From positions 1,456,248 through 1,478,107 of the forward strand of contig BFEA01000049.1 in NCBI GenBank assembly GCA_003427395.1: 21,860 nucleotides of DNA, written 5' to 3'. Shown here piece after piece: positions 8,905-16,148 of this stretch. The first letter of the stretch is position 1, and each line of letters begins with the position of its first letter. Position numbers and translations under genes: made by a program. The DNA is from Chara braunii (Eukaryota > Streptophyta > Charophyceae > Charales > Characeae). The notes under the pieces are model-generated. The model made no database searches and was not told the DNA's origin. It saw only the letters and a list, made by a program, of their open reading frames with translations.

Positions 8905-11138
8905 GTTTTCTTACGGAGCGAGCTCTCGGCGATCATCTGCTAGCGCCTCGAGGCTACATCTCGACGATTCGGCAGGTTCATCATCCGCGGTTCAATCTGG
9001 ATCTTCTACGACTCGCGCAATTCTTCTGCACTTCGGGGGTATATGCAGCNGTCGAGTTCCGATTCGCGGGCAATCACCAGGCGGTTGTGCTGGCAGAGGC
9101 AGTAGTTGTCCATCGGNGGTCAGCTCCAGGGATCAGCCACGTGTCCACAGTTGTCGCCTTCGGCGGCGATATCAACACGATCAGTCCGCTGCGGCATACA
9201 TCTATCCGGACGTCACTGAGGGAGTGGGGAGAACAATTGGCAGCAGAGTGGAACCACTGGCTCACGCGCCACGGGGACNATCTTGTCCCTACAGACGGCA
9301 TCGATCTTGGTGGGATTCAAGCGTCCCAGCACGAGCCGGCAGTGGTGCTTCCGGAGCTCATCCCCTTTCAATGTCCCCAATGAACCGCTCCCAACTCTCC
9401 GCCTTCGCTCTCCCATCACTCTTTTCCTTCNTTTGGTAGTATAGTCTTCACCCTCGCTTCTCTTTCTGTCTGGAGCCGCTCGCTGTCCCCCTCCTCGATC
9501 CAAGGCAGTGGAGGATCTAGTGTGAACACTTCGTCGATCTTTCGGTGTGCCTGGTCGGAGTGCGACTCACGTGGACAAGGGACGAAGAGCATCGCGCTTG
9601 GATCGAGTACTTGGAGTTGCTGATCATCCAGGCGAGGAGGACGGACGTGGAGGGCGATCTTCTCGGATCTGTTCGNATCGGTGCGGCCCGACCATCGCCA
9701 GCTGATCGTGCAGGAGCTCACAGTTCCTCTCACGCAATTGGTTGACGATCTCCCCCTTGAGATCGTCTCGTAGAGCGACGAGAGCCCGGTCCCGCACGTC
9801 CTCACACGAACGCTGACGTCGTACCTTCAGTGGTCAGCGTGCCTGGAGGAGTCGGGAAGCAGCCGCAACCCGCCATCGCAGCGGGGATATCTAGACCCAC
9901 GGGAGATAATCGACCTCGCTTTCTTCCAGGANCGAACGGCCTCAGAAGACGAGGAGTTAGCGATCGAAGAAGAAGAAGAAGATGAAGAAGAAGAAGAAGC
10001 TGAGGAGGACGACGAGGAAGAGACACCAGAAGAGGGGAGTTATAGTGAACACAACNAAGGAGANTAGAGTGAGGAGGAAGAAGAAGAAGAGCAAGGCGAA
10101 GAAGAAGAAGAGCTAGAGCNGGAAGAATCTGAGTGGGAGATCTCGGCGGAGGAGGCGGAACAAACGGACGCTCAGGCAGAGGACCCCGAGGCGGCGCGCA
10201 AGAGAGAGGAGATCGCGGTCGGAAAGCAACAGTTGGAATTCGCCAGCGGAGCAAATCTGCANATCACCGAGGATCCGGCTTGAGATCGGGAGCCACCCAA
10301 GCCCGAAGATGGAGACCCAGCGGCCGAGACTTCGAGCGCACCAGCAAGGCGGCGACGAAGCCGATCCCCCTCCCCCTCCCCCCCCACCTCCGACCGTCCA
10401 TCAGTTCTAGCCCGTACTAATGCGGGCCATCGGGCTTCGTCCCCGGTCGTTATCCCGTCGTCCCCTTGACCATCTCACCCTCCGCCAAATTACCACCCGT
10501 GTTACCTTCCCCCGTAACCCCTTCCCCCATAACCCCTTCCCCATCGATACCTTCCGATTCTTCTACGCTACTCGCCTCGTTGTTACTGTTCACCCTCATC
10601 CCTCGACCCGGTGCGCCCTCCCCGACTTCTNCCTTCACGCCCTTCTCCTTAATGCCGCGTGGCGAGGCCTCAATATCGTAGAAGTTTATTGCATGATTAC
10701 GGGGACTATCCCCGCATGCGAGAACTACGACCATTTCCGCGCAGCATTCTTCCGAACCTTCGCCACTCTGTATCCCGATTACCTTGCCTCCCTCCCTCAT
10801 AGCGGTAATCGATTCCCCCGTTTCCACCGGATCGTCCGATATCAGGAGCTTCCGGAAACGGTGGCGAGAATGGAAAGTTTCTTCCCCCCCCTCCCGATTA
10901 ACCCTCCCCCTTGCCATGCCCCCATGTATCGTCTCCCCTTCCCCCTCCCCGGTGGACATTGATGATCGGTTGATTAGTGTGCAAGCCACGGCGATGGCAC
11001 GAATAATCCCCTCCTTGGATTGACGAGAGCCCTCCTGAGGAATTTGTAGGACAGAGCCCGTATGCCACGTTGGATGACGTCCACACTCCTTCACACGGTA
11101 AGTGGCAACGTAGAAAGCTCCGCGTGTCGATCGATTAG
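8901..11138 (+). pseudogene. Third ORF after integrase, function unknown, broken
   Basis: Its ATG (8901) overlaps the integrase TGA (8902-8904) as ATGA. The first 160 codons (8901-9383) are open and have no family I recognise (L-L-R-L-A-Q-F-F near the start, W-N-H-W-L-T-R-H later). After TAG/TGA breaks and frame changes the reading resumes at 9545-9660 (W-T-R-D-E-E-H-R-A-W), then 9666-10466. The latter holds a highly acidic Glu/Asp tract (about 9945-10140) with TAG 10065 and TGA 10281, followed by an Arg/Ser/Pro stretch (A-R-R-R-R-S-R-S-P-S). A Pro/Ser-rich part in another frame (10466-11020) leads to the final segment 11019-11138, ending in TAG. Total span is about 745 codons. The position is that of envelope-like ORFs, but I see no signal peptide or membrane segment; composition suggests a nuclear or nucleic-acid-associated protein. 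Confidence 0.65.
9942..10280 (+). other. Glu/Asp-rich coding tract in the third ORF
   Basis: Runs of GAA/GAG/GAC codons give long acidic stretches, with one TAG at 10065-10067 between two of them. The acidic tract is followed by a charged helix-like stretch (A-A-R-K-R-E-E-I) and an Arg-Ser region. The GAA-rich DNA is prone to slippage, which can explain length variation. Similar acidic segments are common in histone-binding and nuclear proteins; no specific function can be assigned. Confidence 0.7.
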
Positions 11139-11210
11139 AGAGATCGATACGTGTCAAGATTCAAGTAAGCAGGAGCTTGCTTAAGATTGGAGCCCCCTAG
11201 GCGTCACATA
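11139..11210 (+). other. Region before the 3' LTR; no clear polypurine tract
   Basis: A polypurine tract is expected here to prime plus-strand DNA, but the bases before the LTR read AGCCCCCTAGGCGTCACATA. There is a 6-bp hairpin (TAAGCA/TGCTTA around 11166-11183). The last bases, with the LTR start, form the perfect 16-bp palindrome CGTCACATATGTGACG (11202-11217). Confidence 0.6.
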
Positions 11211-13205
11211 TGTGACGAACCGATTTATGTTCCGCGCGATTTTCTGCGCGGTAGCAACGAGGGGTCCTAAGCTGGGAAGGATGGGCCAATTACAGGAGAT
11301 CGGGATTGAAGGGAAATTACATTAGTGTCCTCGCTTCTTCGTCTTTTTGCATCGTCTCTTTTCAGATGGCTGGGTTCAGGCCCGGGCAAGTCCCGGGGAT
11401 GATTGATGGGCGATGCACCGCCGCGAGCGTGCGAATAACTCTGGTTGACGACATTCGTATTCATTTCCTGCTGTTGGATTTTAGGCGTGGAGATCGAGCC
11501 AGAATTCGGCTTCGTTCTTTTTGAATTTTCTTTTTGACTCTTGTCGAGCCCCGATGNCTTTCAAAATTTCGGACTTTCTTTTCGAAAATTGTGCTTTTCG
11601 TTTTTCTGCATTAGATAGGAATTTAGGAATTTTGCAATTAGGATTTTATTTTGCCGCATGTGCTTACGCGCTTCTTTGTGTGGCTGCAATGGAACTCTGA
11701 TTAGTCGGCGCCCTTAATCGTGTGTGTAACTGCTATTTTGGGCGGGCACCATTGTAACTGTATCTTTCTTCTTGAACTTCGTCTTTCCCGCTCTCGCTTT
11801 CTCTTGCTGTGTCTAGCCAGCCCATGGACTGCATGCTCGGATCAATGTGTGGAGAGAGGCTACGTCCCCCACGCCGCGATCTGGCCATGCAGAACGTAGG
11901 CGCTCCCTCTCCTGATCTCTTACCTAAGTCTTTGTAATTTCGTGTTCTTCGCTCATGCATGCACGCTATAAATTTCGGCTGCGCGATTAGATCGCTCTCT
12001 TAACCAGCTGTTGGAAGCTCAGGGTAGCGCGATCAGTGAGGGTCGGCTCGCGAGCGAAGTAAGAGGTGAGTTGAAGTGGGAGTCGGGCGACCCGACGAGC
12101 TGGTGCCGACCGTGCGGGGTTGACGTGGGCCACGACGGACTGTGGGCGTGGACGAACCTGATGGGTGTGGGAGGACTAAGCAGGGTGACGACTTCGTGGG
12201 GATGGGTGTAAGCGAGACCTGATCTGCGCAGCCTACACGTATCCACGGGGATGGGTGTAAGCGAGACCTGATCTGCACAGCCTACACGTATCCACGCGCG
12301 CCGATTCGTAACCACCGACGGACTTGACACCTTCGATATCGGGTAGGCGAGAAGAATTCTTTCCCCATGCACCTAAACGGAAGGGAGTTCCGATATCACA
12401 TCGGAAAATCCCCCTTGCCGGTTAGATGCGTGCGGAAGAATCCCATTACACCGCGATGACAAGATGACGTACTCGAGGGACTCAGATTCGTCGTGGGATC
12501 CGGAGTATTTCGACCCTTGGGTGAGAGAGTGTCTCAGACAGAGACGACCGGAATTCCCCTGCCTAACCGAGAATCGATTGTGCCACAGGGAGTTTCATTG
12601 TGCCACCACCAGCGATCCGAGGTGCCCCGATTTTCCCACTTCGGACAACACCCATTACTTCATATCCCCCGGCTTCATTGTTATGGCTATCAACTTCCCT
12701 CCCTTCCGTCTTCTCCTCCCGTATCACAACTTGCGGTGGTTCCGTGGAATTCCATCGCCCCGTACTGGCCTCGCACGCCTTGCGAAAATTATCGGTGACG
12801 AGGCGACCGACGAGCCCCTGAAACTAGAGGGCCTAACCAACACGCGAGACGACAGACGCCGCGTGCCGGCACCCAACGGACCGACTCATCGGGAACACAA
12901 CTATCCCGGGCGGGGCTCTCCCCGAACCGCCACTGCCAAAACAGGCGGATCAGACGGCCTTGAAAGCCCCACGCATGTCATCTGCCTTATGCTGCGCGAT
13001 ATAGAACGCCAACAGACCGGAAGAAACTCGCCCTTAGCCTATTGCACCCGTGCCCCTAAAACCGTGCCACAGGAGATCTCCGTTTTGACCTGGGACTCCA
13101 CCCCCCACTTTCCCAAAAATCCTTGGCACACCCCTTTTCGCACTTCCAGGCCCACATCCCACTCCGATCAGGAAGTCACGTTCGGGCATGAGGTTGGGCG
13201 TCACA
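11211..13205 (+). repeat. 3' long terminal repeat (1995 bp)
   Basis: It starts TGTGACG and ends CGTCACA. It aligns with 196-2645 but lacks the 507-bp segment at 1191-1697 and has a second copy of a 49-bp unit (12198-12246 and 12247-12295). It retains the terminal GCGTCACA that the 5' LTR lacks. It contains TATAAAT at 11967-11973 and a long open frame from 12464 that runs through the LTR end. Confidence 0.92.
12198..12295 (+). repeat. 49-bp tandem duplication in the 3' LTR
   Basis: Units 12198-12246 and 12247-12295 differ at one base (GCGCAG versus GCACAG). The 5' LTR has one copy (around 1698-1746). The duplication lies exactly at the breakpoint of the 507-bp deletion, so the two events may be linked. 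Confidence 0.9.
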
Positions 13206-13477
13206 GTTTCCCACGTGGCATGGGGCGACGCAGGGCGTGGATGGCTGACGTGGTTCGGTTGGCTGACGTGCTTCGAATGTCAGCAGACAACGCCGCGACC
13301 TTCAAGCGCTTTCGTGCGGTTTCGATGTTGCCGTCTCTCTCTCTCTCGTTTCTGCGGAAGATGAAAAAACATAAAACGATGGTTGTCGCCATCATCGATG
13401 TCTTCCGAGATTGGAGTTCGACGATTGTCGTCTATCTCGAACTCACCGCAGGCATCGGCGACAGCGACACCCGGTGA
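12464..13477 (+). CDS. Long ORF in the 3' LTR running into the flank
   Basis: ATG at 12464, 337 residues, stop TGA at 13475-13477. About 247 codons lie within the LTR; the rest crosses the LTR end, the 67-bp repeat and unrelated flank. The N-terminus is acidic/aromatic (MTYSRDSDSSWDPEYF), the middle is Arg/Pro-rich with several Cys and His residues, and no family is recognised. The flanking part (F-P-R-G-M-G-R-R-R-A-W onward) is probably chance read-through. The terminal TGA is contained in CCG|GTGAGT, a good match to a plant 5' splice site. Staying open over 247 codons argues that the LTR part was once coding, but the 5' LTR copy is frameshifted. It could also be a spurious ORF. Confidence 0.4.
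   Translation: MTYSRDSDSSWDPEYFDPWVRECLRQRRPEFPCLTENRLCHREFHCATTSDPRCPDFPTSDNTHYFISPGFIVMAINFPPFRLLLPYHNLRWFRGIPSPRTGLARLAKIIGDEATDEPLKLEGLTNTRDDRRRVPAPNGPTHREHNYPGRGSPRTATAKTGGSDGLESPTHVICLMLRDIERQQTGRNSPLAYCTRAPKTVPQEISVLTWDSTPHFPKNPWHTPFRTSRPTSHSDQEVTFGHEVGRHSFPRGMGRRRAWMADVVRLADVLRMSADNAATFKRFRAVSMLPSLSLSFLRKMKKHKTMVVAIIDVFRDWSSTIVVYLELTAGIGDSDTR
13206..13272 (+). repeat. 67-bp direct repeat, right copy, abutting the 3' LTR
   Basis: It begins at the base after CGTCACA and matches 128-194 at 64 of 67 positions with no gaps; the three differences are A/G or C/T. It contains CCACGTGG and two TGACGTG motifs. Confidence 0.85.
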
Positions 13478-13690
13478 GTCCGATGGGCATAGCATTTCGA
13501 CAGGGTCTTCAACCCCCCATCCTTCCCCCCCAACACCCCCAAAAACCGTCAAACCCCACGCCCACCATCATCGACCTTCGAAAACGGCAATATCACCAAC
13601 GACAACCCCCCAACCCGACCCCTGATTCATGACGTACAAACCACCCCCGACCCCCGACCCCGCTGCCCCACCCCGGGCAACGCCAACGAC
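13273..13690 (+). other. Right flank, C-rich, no confident gene
   Basis: After the 67-bp repeat comes about 200 bp of mixed sequence with a CT run (13334-13350) and a consensus-like splice donor (GTGAGT, 13474-13479). C-rich low-complexity DNA (about 13510-13690) with runs of 6-8 Cs follows. Both strands have short open frames of biased composition that I do not trust as genes. Confidence 0.5.
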
Positions 13691-13741
<51 letters not shown>

Positions 13742-13772
13742 GTTATCTATCTATCTATCTATCTATCTATCT
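13691..13772. repeat. (CT)n then (ATCT)n microsatellites
   Basis: About 23 CT units (to 13740) are followed, after AGTT, by about seven ATCT units (13745-13772). Simple sequence only. Confidence 0.95.
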
Positions 13773-13860
13773 CGTTTATATACGTATCGTGTACGTACGT
13801 TCGGTAATCCGTAAGCGCCGCTTCTTCGTCAAGCGCTCGCACTCCTGCCTCAACAAAGCG

Positions 13861-13872
13861 GAGAGAGAGAGC

Positions 13873-13917
<45 letters not shown>
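13861..13917. repeat. (GA)n microsatellite
   Basis: An imperfect GA run of about 28 units with two interruptions (GC and AA). It lies 90 bp from the CT run, so the two could pair as an imperfect inverted repeat. Confidence 0.93.
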
Positions 13918-13929
13918 TTCTTGTTCTTT

Positions 13930-14310
13930 TTCTTGTTCGCTTCTTCTTCTTCTTCTTCTTCGCCGCTTTTTTTCTGAGTCTACGCGGCTAGCACCACTTC
14001 GTCGGCGCTTCTTCTTTCTCGTCGCCTGTTCTTCTTCTTCTTTTTCTTCTTCGCCGCTTTTTTCTTCGTTTATGCGGCTAGCACCATTTCGGCGGCGCTT
14101 CTTTTTCCTCGTCACCGCTTCTTCTTCTTCTTCTTCGCCGTTTTTTTCTTCGTCTACGCGGCTAGCACCACTTCGTCGGCGCTTCTTCTTCCTCGTCGCC
14201 TCTTCTTCTTCTTCTTCTTCTTCTTCTTCTTCGCTGCCACTTTTCCCTTCGTCTGCGCGGCTAGCACCATTTCGCCGAACGTCTTCGACGCTTCTTCTTC
14301 TTCCTCTTCC
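13930..14310. repeat. Minisatellite of ~84-99-bp units with CTT spacers
   Basis: The core GCGGCTAGCACCA recurs at 13984, 14074, 14158 and 14257. Each core is followed by a CGTCGGCGCTTCTTC-type stretch and a variable (TTC)n spacer ending CGCCGCTTTTTTC. Read on the minus strand, each unit encodes alternating basic (K-K-K-R-R-R), G-A-S-R and acidic (E-E-E-E) blocks, open through about 118 codons (13759-14115). This may be real repetitive coding DNA or just low-complexity sequence. Confidence 0.8.
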
Positions 14311-14404
14311 GCGTGTTAGTCTTGTTCTTCTTCTTCCATTTGCGTCTCAATCTTCTTTTTCTTTTTAGTCGCCTTCTTCGTCTTCTTCATCTTCTTCGCT
14401 GTCG

Positions 14405-14424
14405 CACACACACACACACACTTA

Positions 14425-14461
<37 letters not shown>
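14405..14461. repeat. (CA)n microsatellite
   Basis: About 27 CA units with a short interruption (CTTACAAA), ending five bases before a possible start codon at 14466. Confidence 0.93.
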
Positions 14462-14463
<2 letters not shown>

Positions 14464-14465
14464 AG

Positions 14466-14963
14466 ATGGCGGACGAAAGAAGCGCGGCGGTCGCAGGAAC
14501 GACTGCGCCTTTGCCGTCTGCGTCTCCAGCGGTAGCAGTTGGCGAAGGGGGGCCATCTGACACTCCGCAGGCCATTAGTTCACCTCTTCCCCCACCACCT
14601 TCGTCATCGTCTTCATCACCGGCGATTGGCGAGGGGAGGCCAGCTGCGGAGGAGGGGCAATCCACGACGGACATGTACTCGCATGGAGAAGGCGGATGAC
14701 GCCACCTTCCGCAAGCGAGGTTCCAACGAAATGGAGGTTGGGGGGGCTATGCTTCGCACGGTCCGTACGGGTGGGCGGCCATAGCCGCGACCTACGGAAA
14801 TGTTCACGACCGGCCATACCCTCCTCCCCCCAACGGACACCTTTACTCGCCACCGACGAGCGATGACAAAGGGGGAGGTGGTGCCGATGACACAGGGGAG
14901 GTTGGCGGCCATGGCGGCGATGAGGGAGGAGGGGATGGTGGCGTCGGAGACGGTTTTTATTAG
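14466..14963 (+). pseudogene. Small Ser/Pro/Gly-rich protein with one internal TGA
   Basis: The ATG (MADERSAAVAG) sits in a good plant start context (GAGATGGCG). The frame is open for 77 codons to TGA 14697-14699 and then stays open in the same frame to TAG 14961-14963, about 165 codons in all. The first half is Ala/Ser/Pro-rich with a run of Ser after P-P-P-P. The second half is Gly/Tyr/Pro-rich (G-G-W-G-G-Y-A-S-H-G-P-Y-G-W, P-P-P-P-N-G-H-L-Y) and ends in Gly/Asp repeats. No domain is recognised; it looks intrinsically disordered. The single stop could be a decay mutation, a sequencing error or an undetected intron. The strong compositional change across the stop without loss of frame favours one original gene. 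Confidence 0.45.
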
Positions 14964-15242
14964 TCGCTTTCAGTTTTGTCCGTTTAGGGTCATATTTTCT
15001 TTTTTTTGTTCTTTCTTCGTTCGTCTGTTTCATCAGTACGCTATGACTATATAGCGCGCAGGGTGGGTGAATAAGGTGTCCATACCGTAGTCGGCATTTC
15101 GGTCCGGACAGAGACGGCAGCCATTGCTGCCACGTGACTTTCACATTCGCCCCGTTGGGTTTTCATAATTGTTACTCTGTTTACTTTCTTTGTGATCCAA
15201 TGAATGGTAGTGTGAGTTCCTTTTCATAATGGTTATGTCGAC

Positions 15243-15245
<3 letters not shown>
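14964..15245. other. Intergenic stretch, T-rich
   Basis: It could be the 3' untranslated region of the preceding ORF (T-rich near 14990-15020). No further genes or structured repeats were identified. Confidence 0.4.

Positions 15246-15281
<36 letters not shown>
15246..15281 (-). repeat. T36 tract, candidate poly(A) tail of a minus-strand LINE
   Basis: An uninterrupted run of 36 Ts lies on the 3' side of the minus-strand ORF1 remnant at 16146-17462, where a LINE tail would be expected. No flanking target-site duplication was found by eye, so the assignment is tentative. Confidence 0.4.
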
Positions 15282-15904
15282 CTCGTTGGTTTCTTTGTTT
15301 GTTTGTTTTTGTGTTTCTTTGTTGTTGTTTTTGTTTTTTTTTAATATTTTTTTCTCTTCGTTTCAGTGCTTGCACGTCACTCCTATTGAAAGACGGGGAT
15401 TGGGGGGGAGCCATCCCCGTCTTCCTCTCATCCATGTGCCTGGCATTTTTTTTGTTTTGCTTCCTGTCCGCCTTTGTGTTCCGATACACAGCGCGGCGAT
15501 ACACAAATGAAAAAAAAGAAAAAAAGAAAAACAGAGAAACTAAGAAAATAAGAAAATAACTGGCCCCGGTATAAAAAAGTGCTGATCGGTGGGATTGGTT
15601 ATTTGCTTTGCGTCAATCGGATTATCTGTGGGATGTGTCATTTCCTTTGTCTGACTGATAGGCTTTCTTTCCCTGTCAGGTTTGGTTTCCTCCTCCTTTT
15701 CTTTACCTCTTTGCCTTTTCGTTGCGTGCAAGTGGGTCCTTGTGACACACAGGGATGGGGCCAGCCAGCGCTCAACCTGTCATCCACGTGGCTGGCCTTG
15801 TACGTAAGAGGTAACGAACAGGTGGGGTTTTCCTTCCCTGCTTTTTTTCGTTTTCTTGTTTTGTCTTTTTCCGCCTTTGCGCTCCGATTTACAGTGTGCC
15901 TATA
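15282..15904. other. T-rich region with a diverged internal duplication
   Basis: Segments near 15370-15500 and 15725-15900 resemble each other: both have a CATCCA(T/C)GTG-CTGGC stretch, then a T-rich run, then CCGCCTTTG(T/C)G(T/C)TCCGAT. The first also has a perfect 10-bp inverted repeat (AGACGGGGAT 15391-15400, ATCCCCGTCT 15413-15422). This could be the 3' part of the minus-strand LINE. No ORF2 (endonuclease/RT) is recognisable. Confidence 0.4.
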
Positions 15905-16148
15905 TATCGTCAAATAGAACTGCCCGGTAAACCGTAGGCAGAGAGGGAGAAGAGGACAACAAACGAGGGGCTGTGACAAACTTGTTATATATATATATAT
16001 ATATATATATATCGTCACAAACAGAACTGCCCGGTAAAACCGTAGGCAGAGAGAGAGAAGAGGACAACAAACGAGGGGCTGTGACAAACTGTTTCGTCGG
16101 AGTTTATATATATATATATATATATATCGTCATATATATATATATATA
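15905..16148. repeat. ~105-115-bp tandem repeats joined by (AT)n
   Basis: A unit starting TCGTCA and containing AGAACTGCCCGGTAAA and GACAACAAACGAGGGGCTGT occurs at 15907-15983 and 16012-16095. The units are separated by AT runs (15985-16011 and 16104-16127). A third, truncated start (TCGTCA, 16127) is followed by another AT run. Confidence 0.85.

Larger units (their letters stand above)
196..13205 (+). mobile_element. Ty3/gypsy-type LTR retrotransposon, full structure, defective
   Basis: About 13 kb bounded by two long direct repeats whose outer ends form the inverted termini TGTGACG and CGTCACA. Inside, in order, are a primer-binding site resembling the complement of initiator tRNA-Met, gag, protease, reverse transcriptase, RNase H, a PHD-like finger, an integrase with zinc-binding domain and D-D-E core, a third ORF, and the 3' LTR. 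The order with integrase after RNase H defines the Ty3/gypsy group. No chromodomain is visible after integrase. Most coding parts carry stops or frameshifts, so the copy is not autonomous. The LTRs differ by about 6% over their first 250 bp (by eye), mostly C/T and G/A changes as expected from deamination of methylated DNA. No short target-site duplication is seen; a 67-bp repeat abuts both ends instead. Confidence 0.93.

Noticed and set aside
8901-9383. Envelope glycoprotein
   Set aside because: The position fits, but there is no signal peptide, transmembrane stretch or Cys pattern to support it.
9802-10254. Minus-strand Leu/Pro-rich frame
   Set aside because: It is the reverse of the GAA/GAG-rich acidic tract; long open frames opposite such repeats are expected by chance.
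10450-11157. Long minus-strand open frame opposite the third ORF
   Set aside because: It mirrors the Pro/Ser-rich third ORF, is low-complexity and ends with the retroelement sequence; it is a shadow frame.
13691-14461. CRISPR-like or satellite array
   Set aside because: Units are microsatellites and a CTT minisatellite with variable spacing; there are no constant repeats with unique spacers, and the sequence is eukaryotic.
15229-15510. Hydrophobic frame starting with a Phe run
   Set aside because: It is produced by the T36 tract and T-rich DNA, not a membrane protein.
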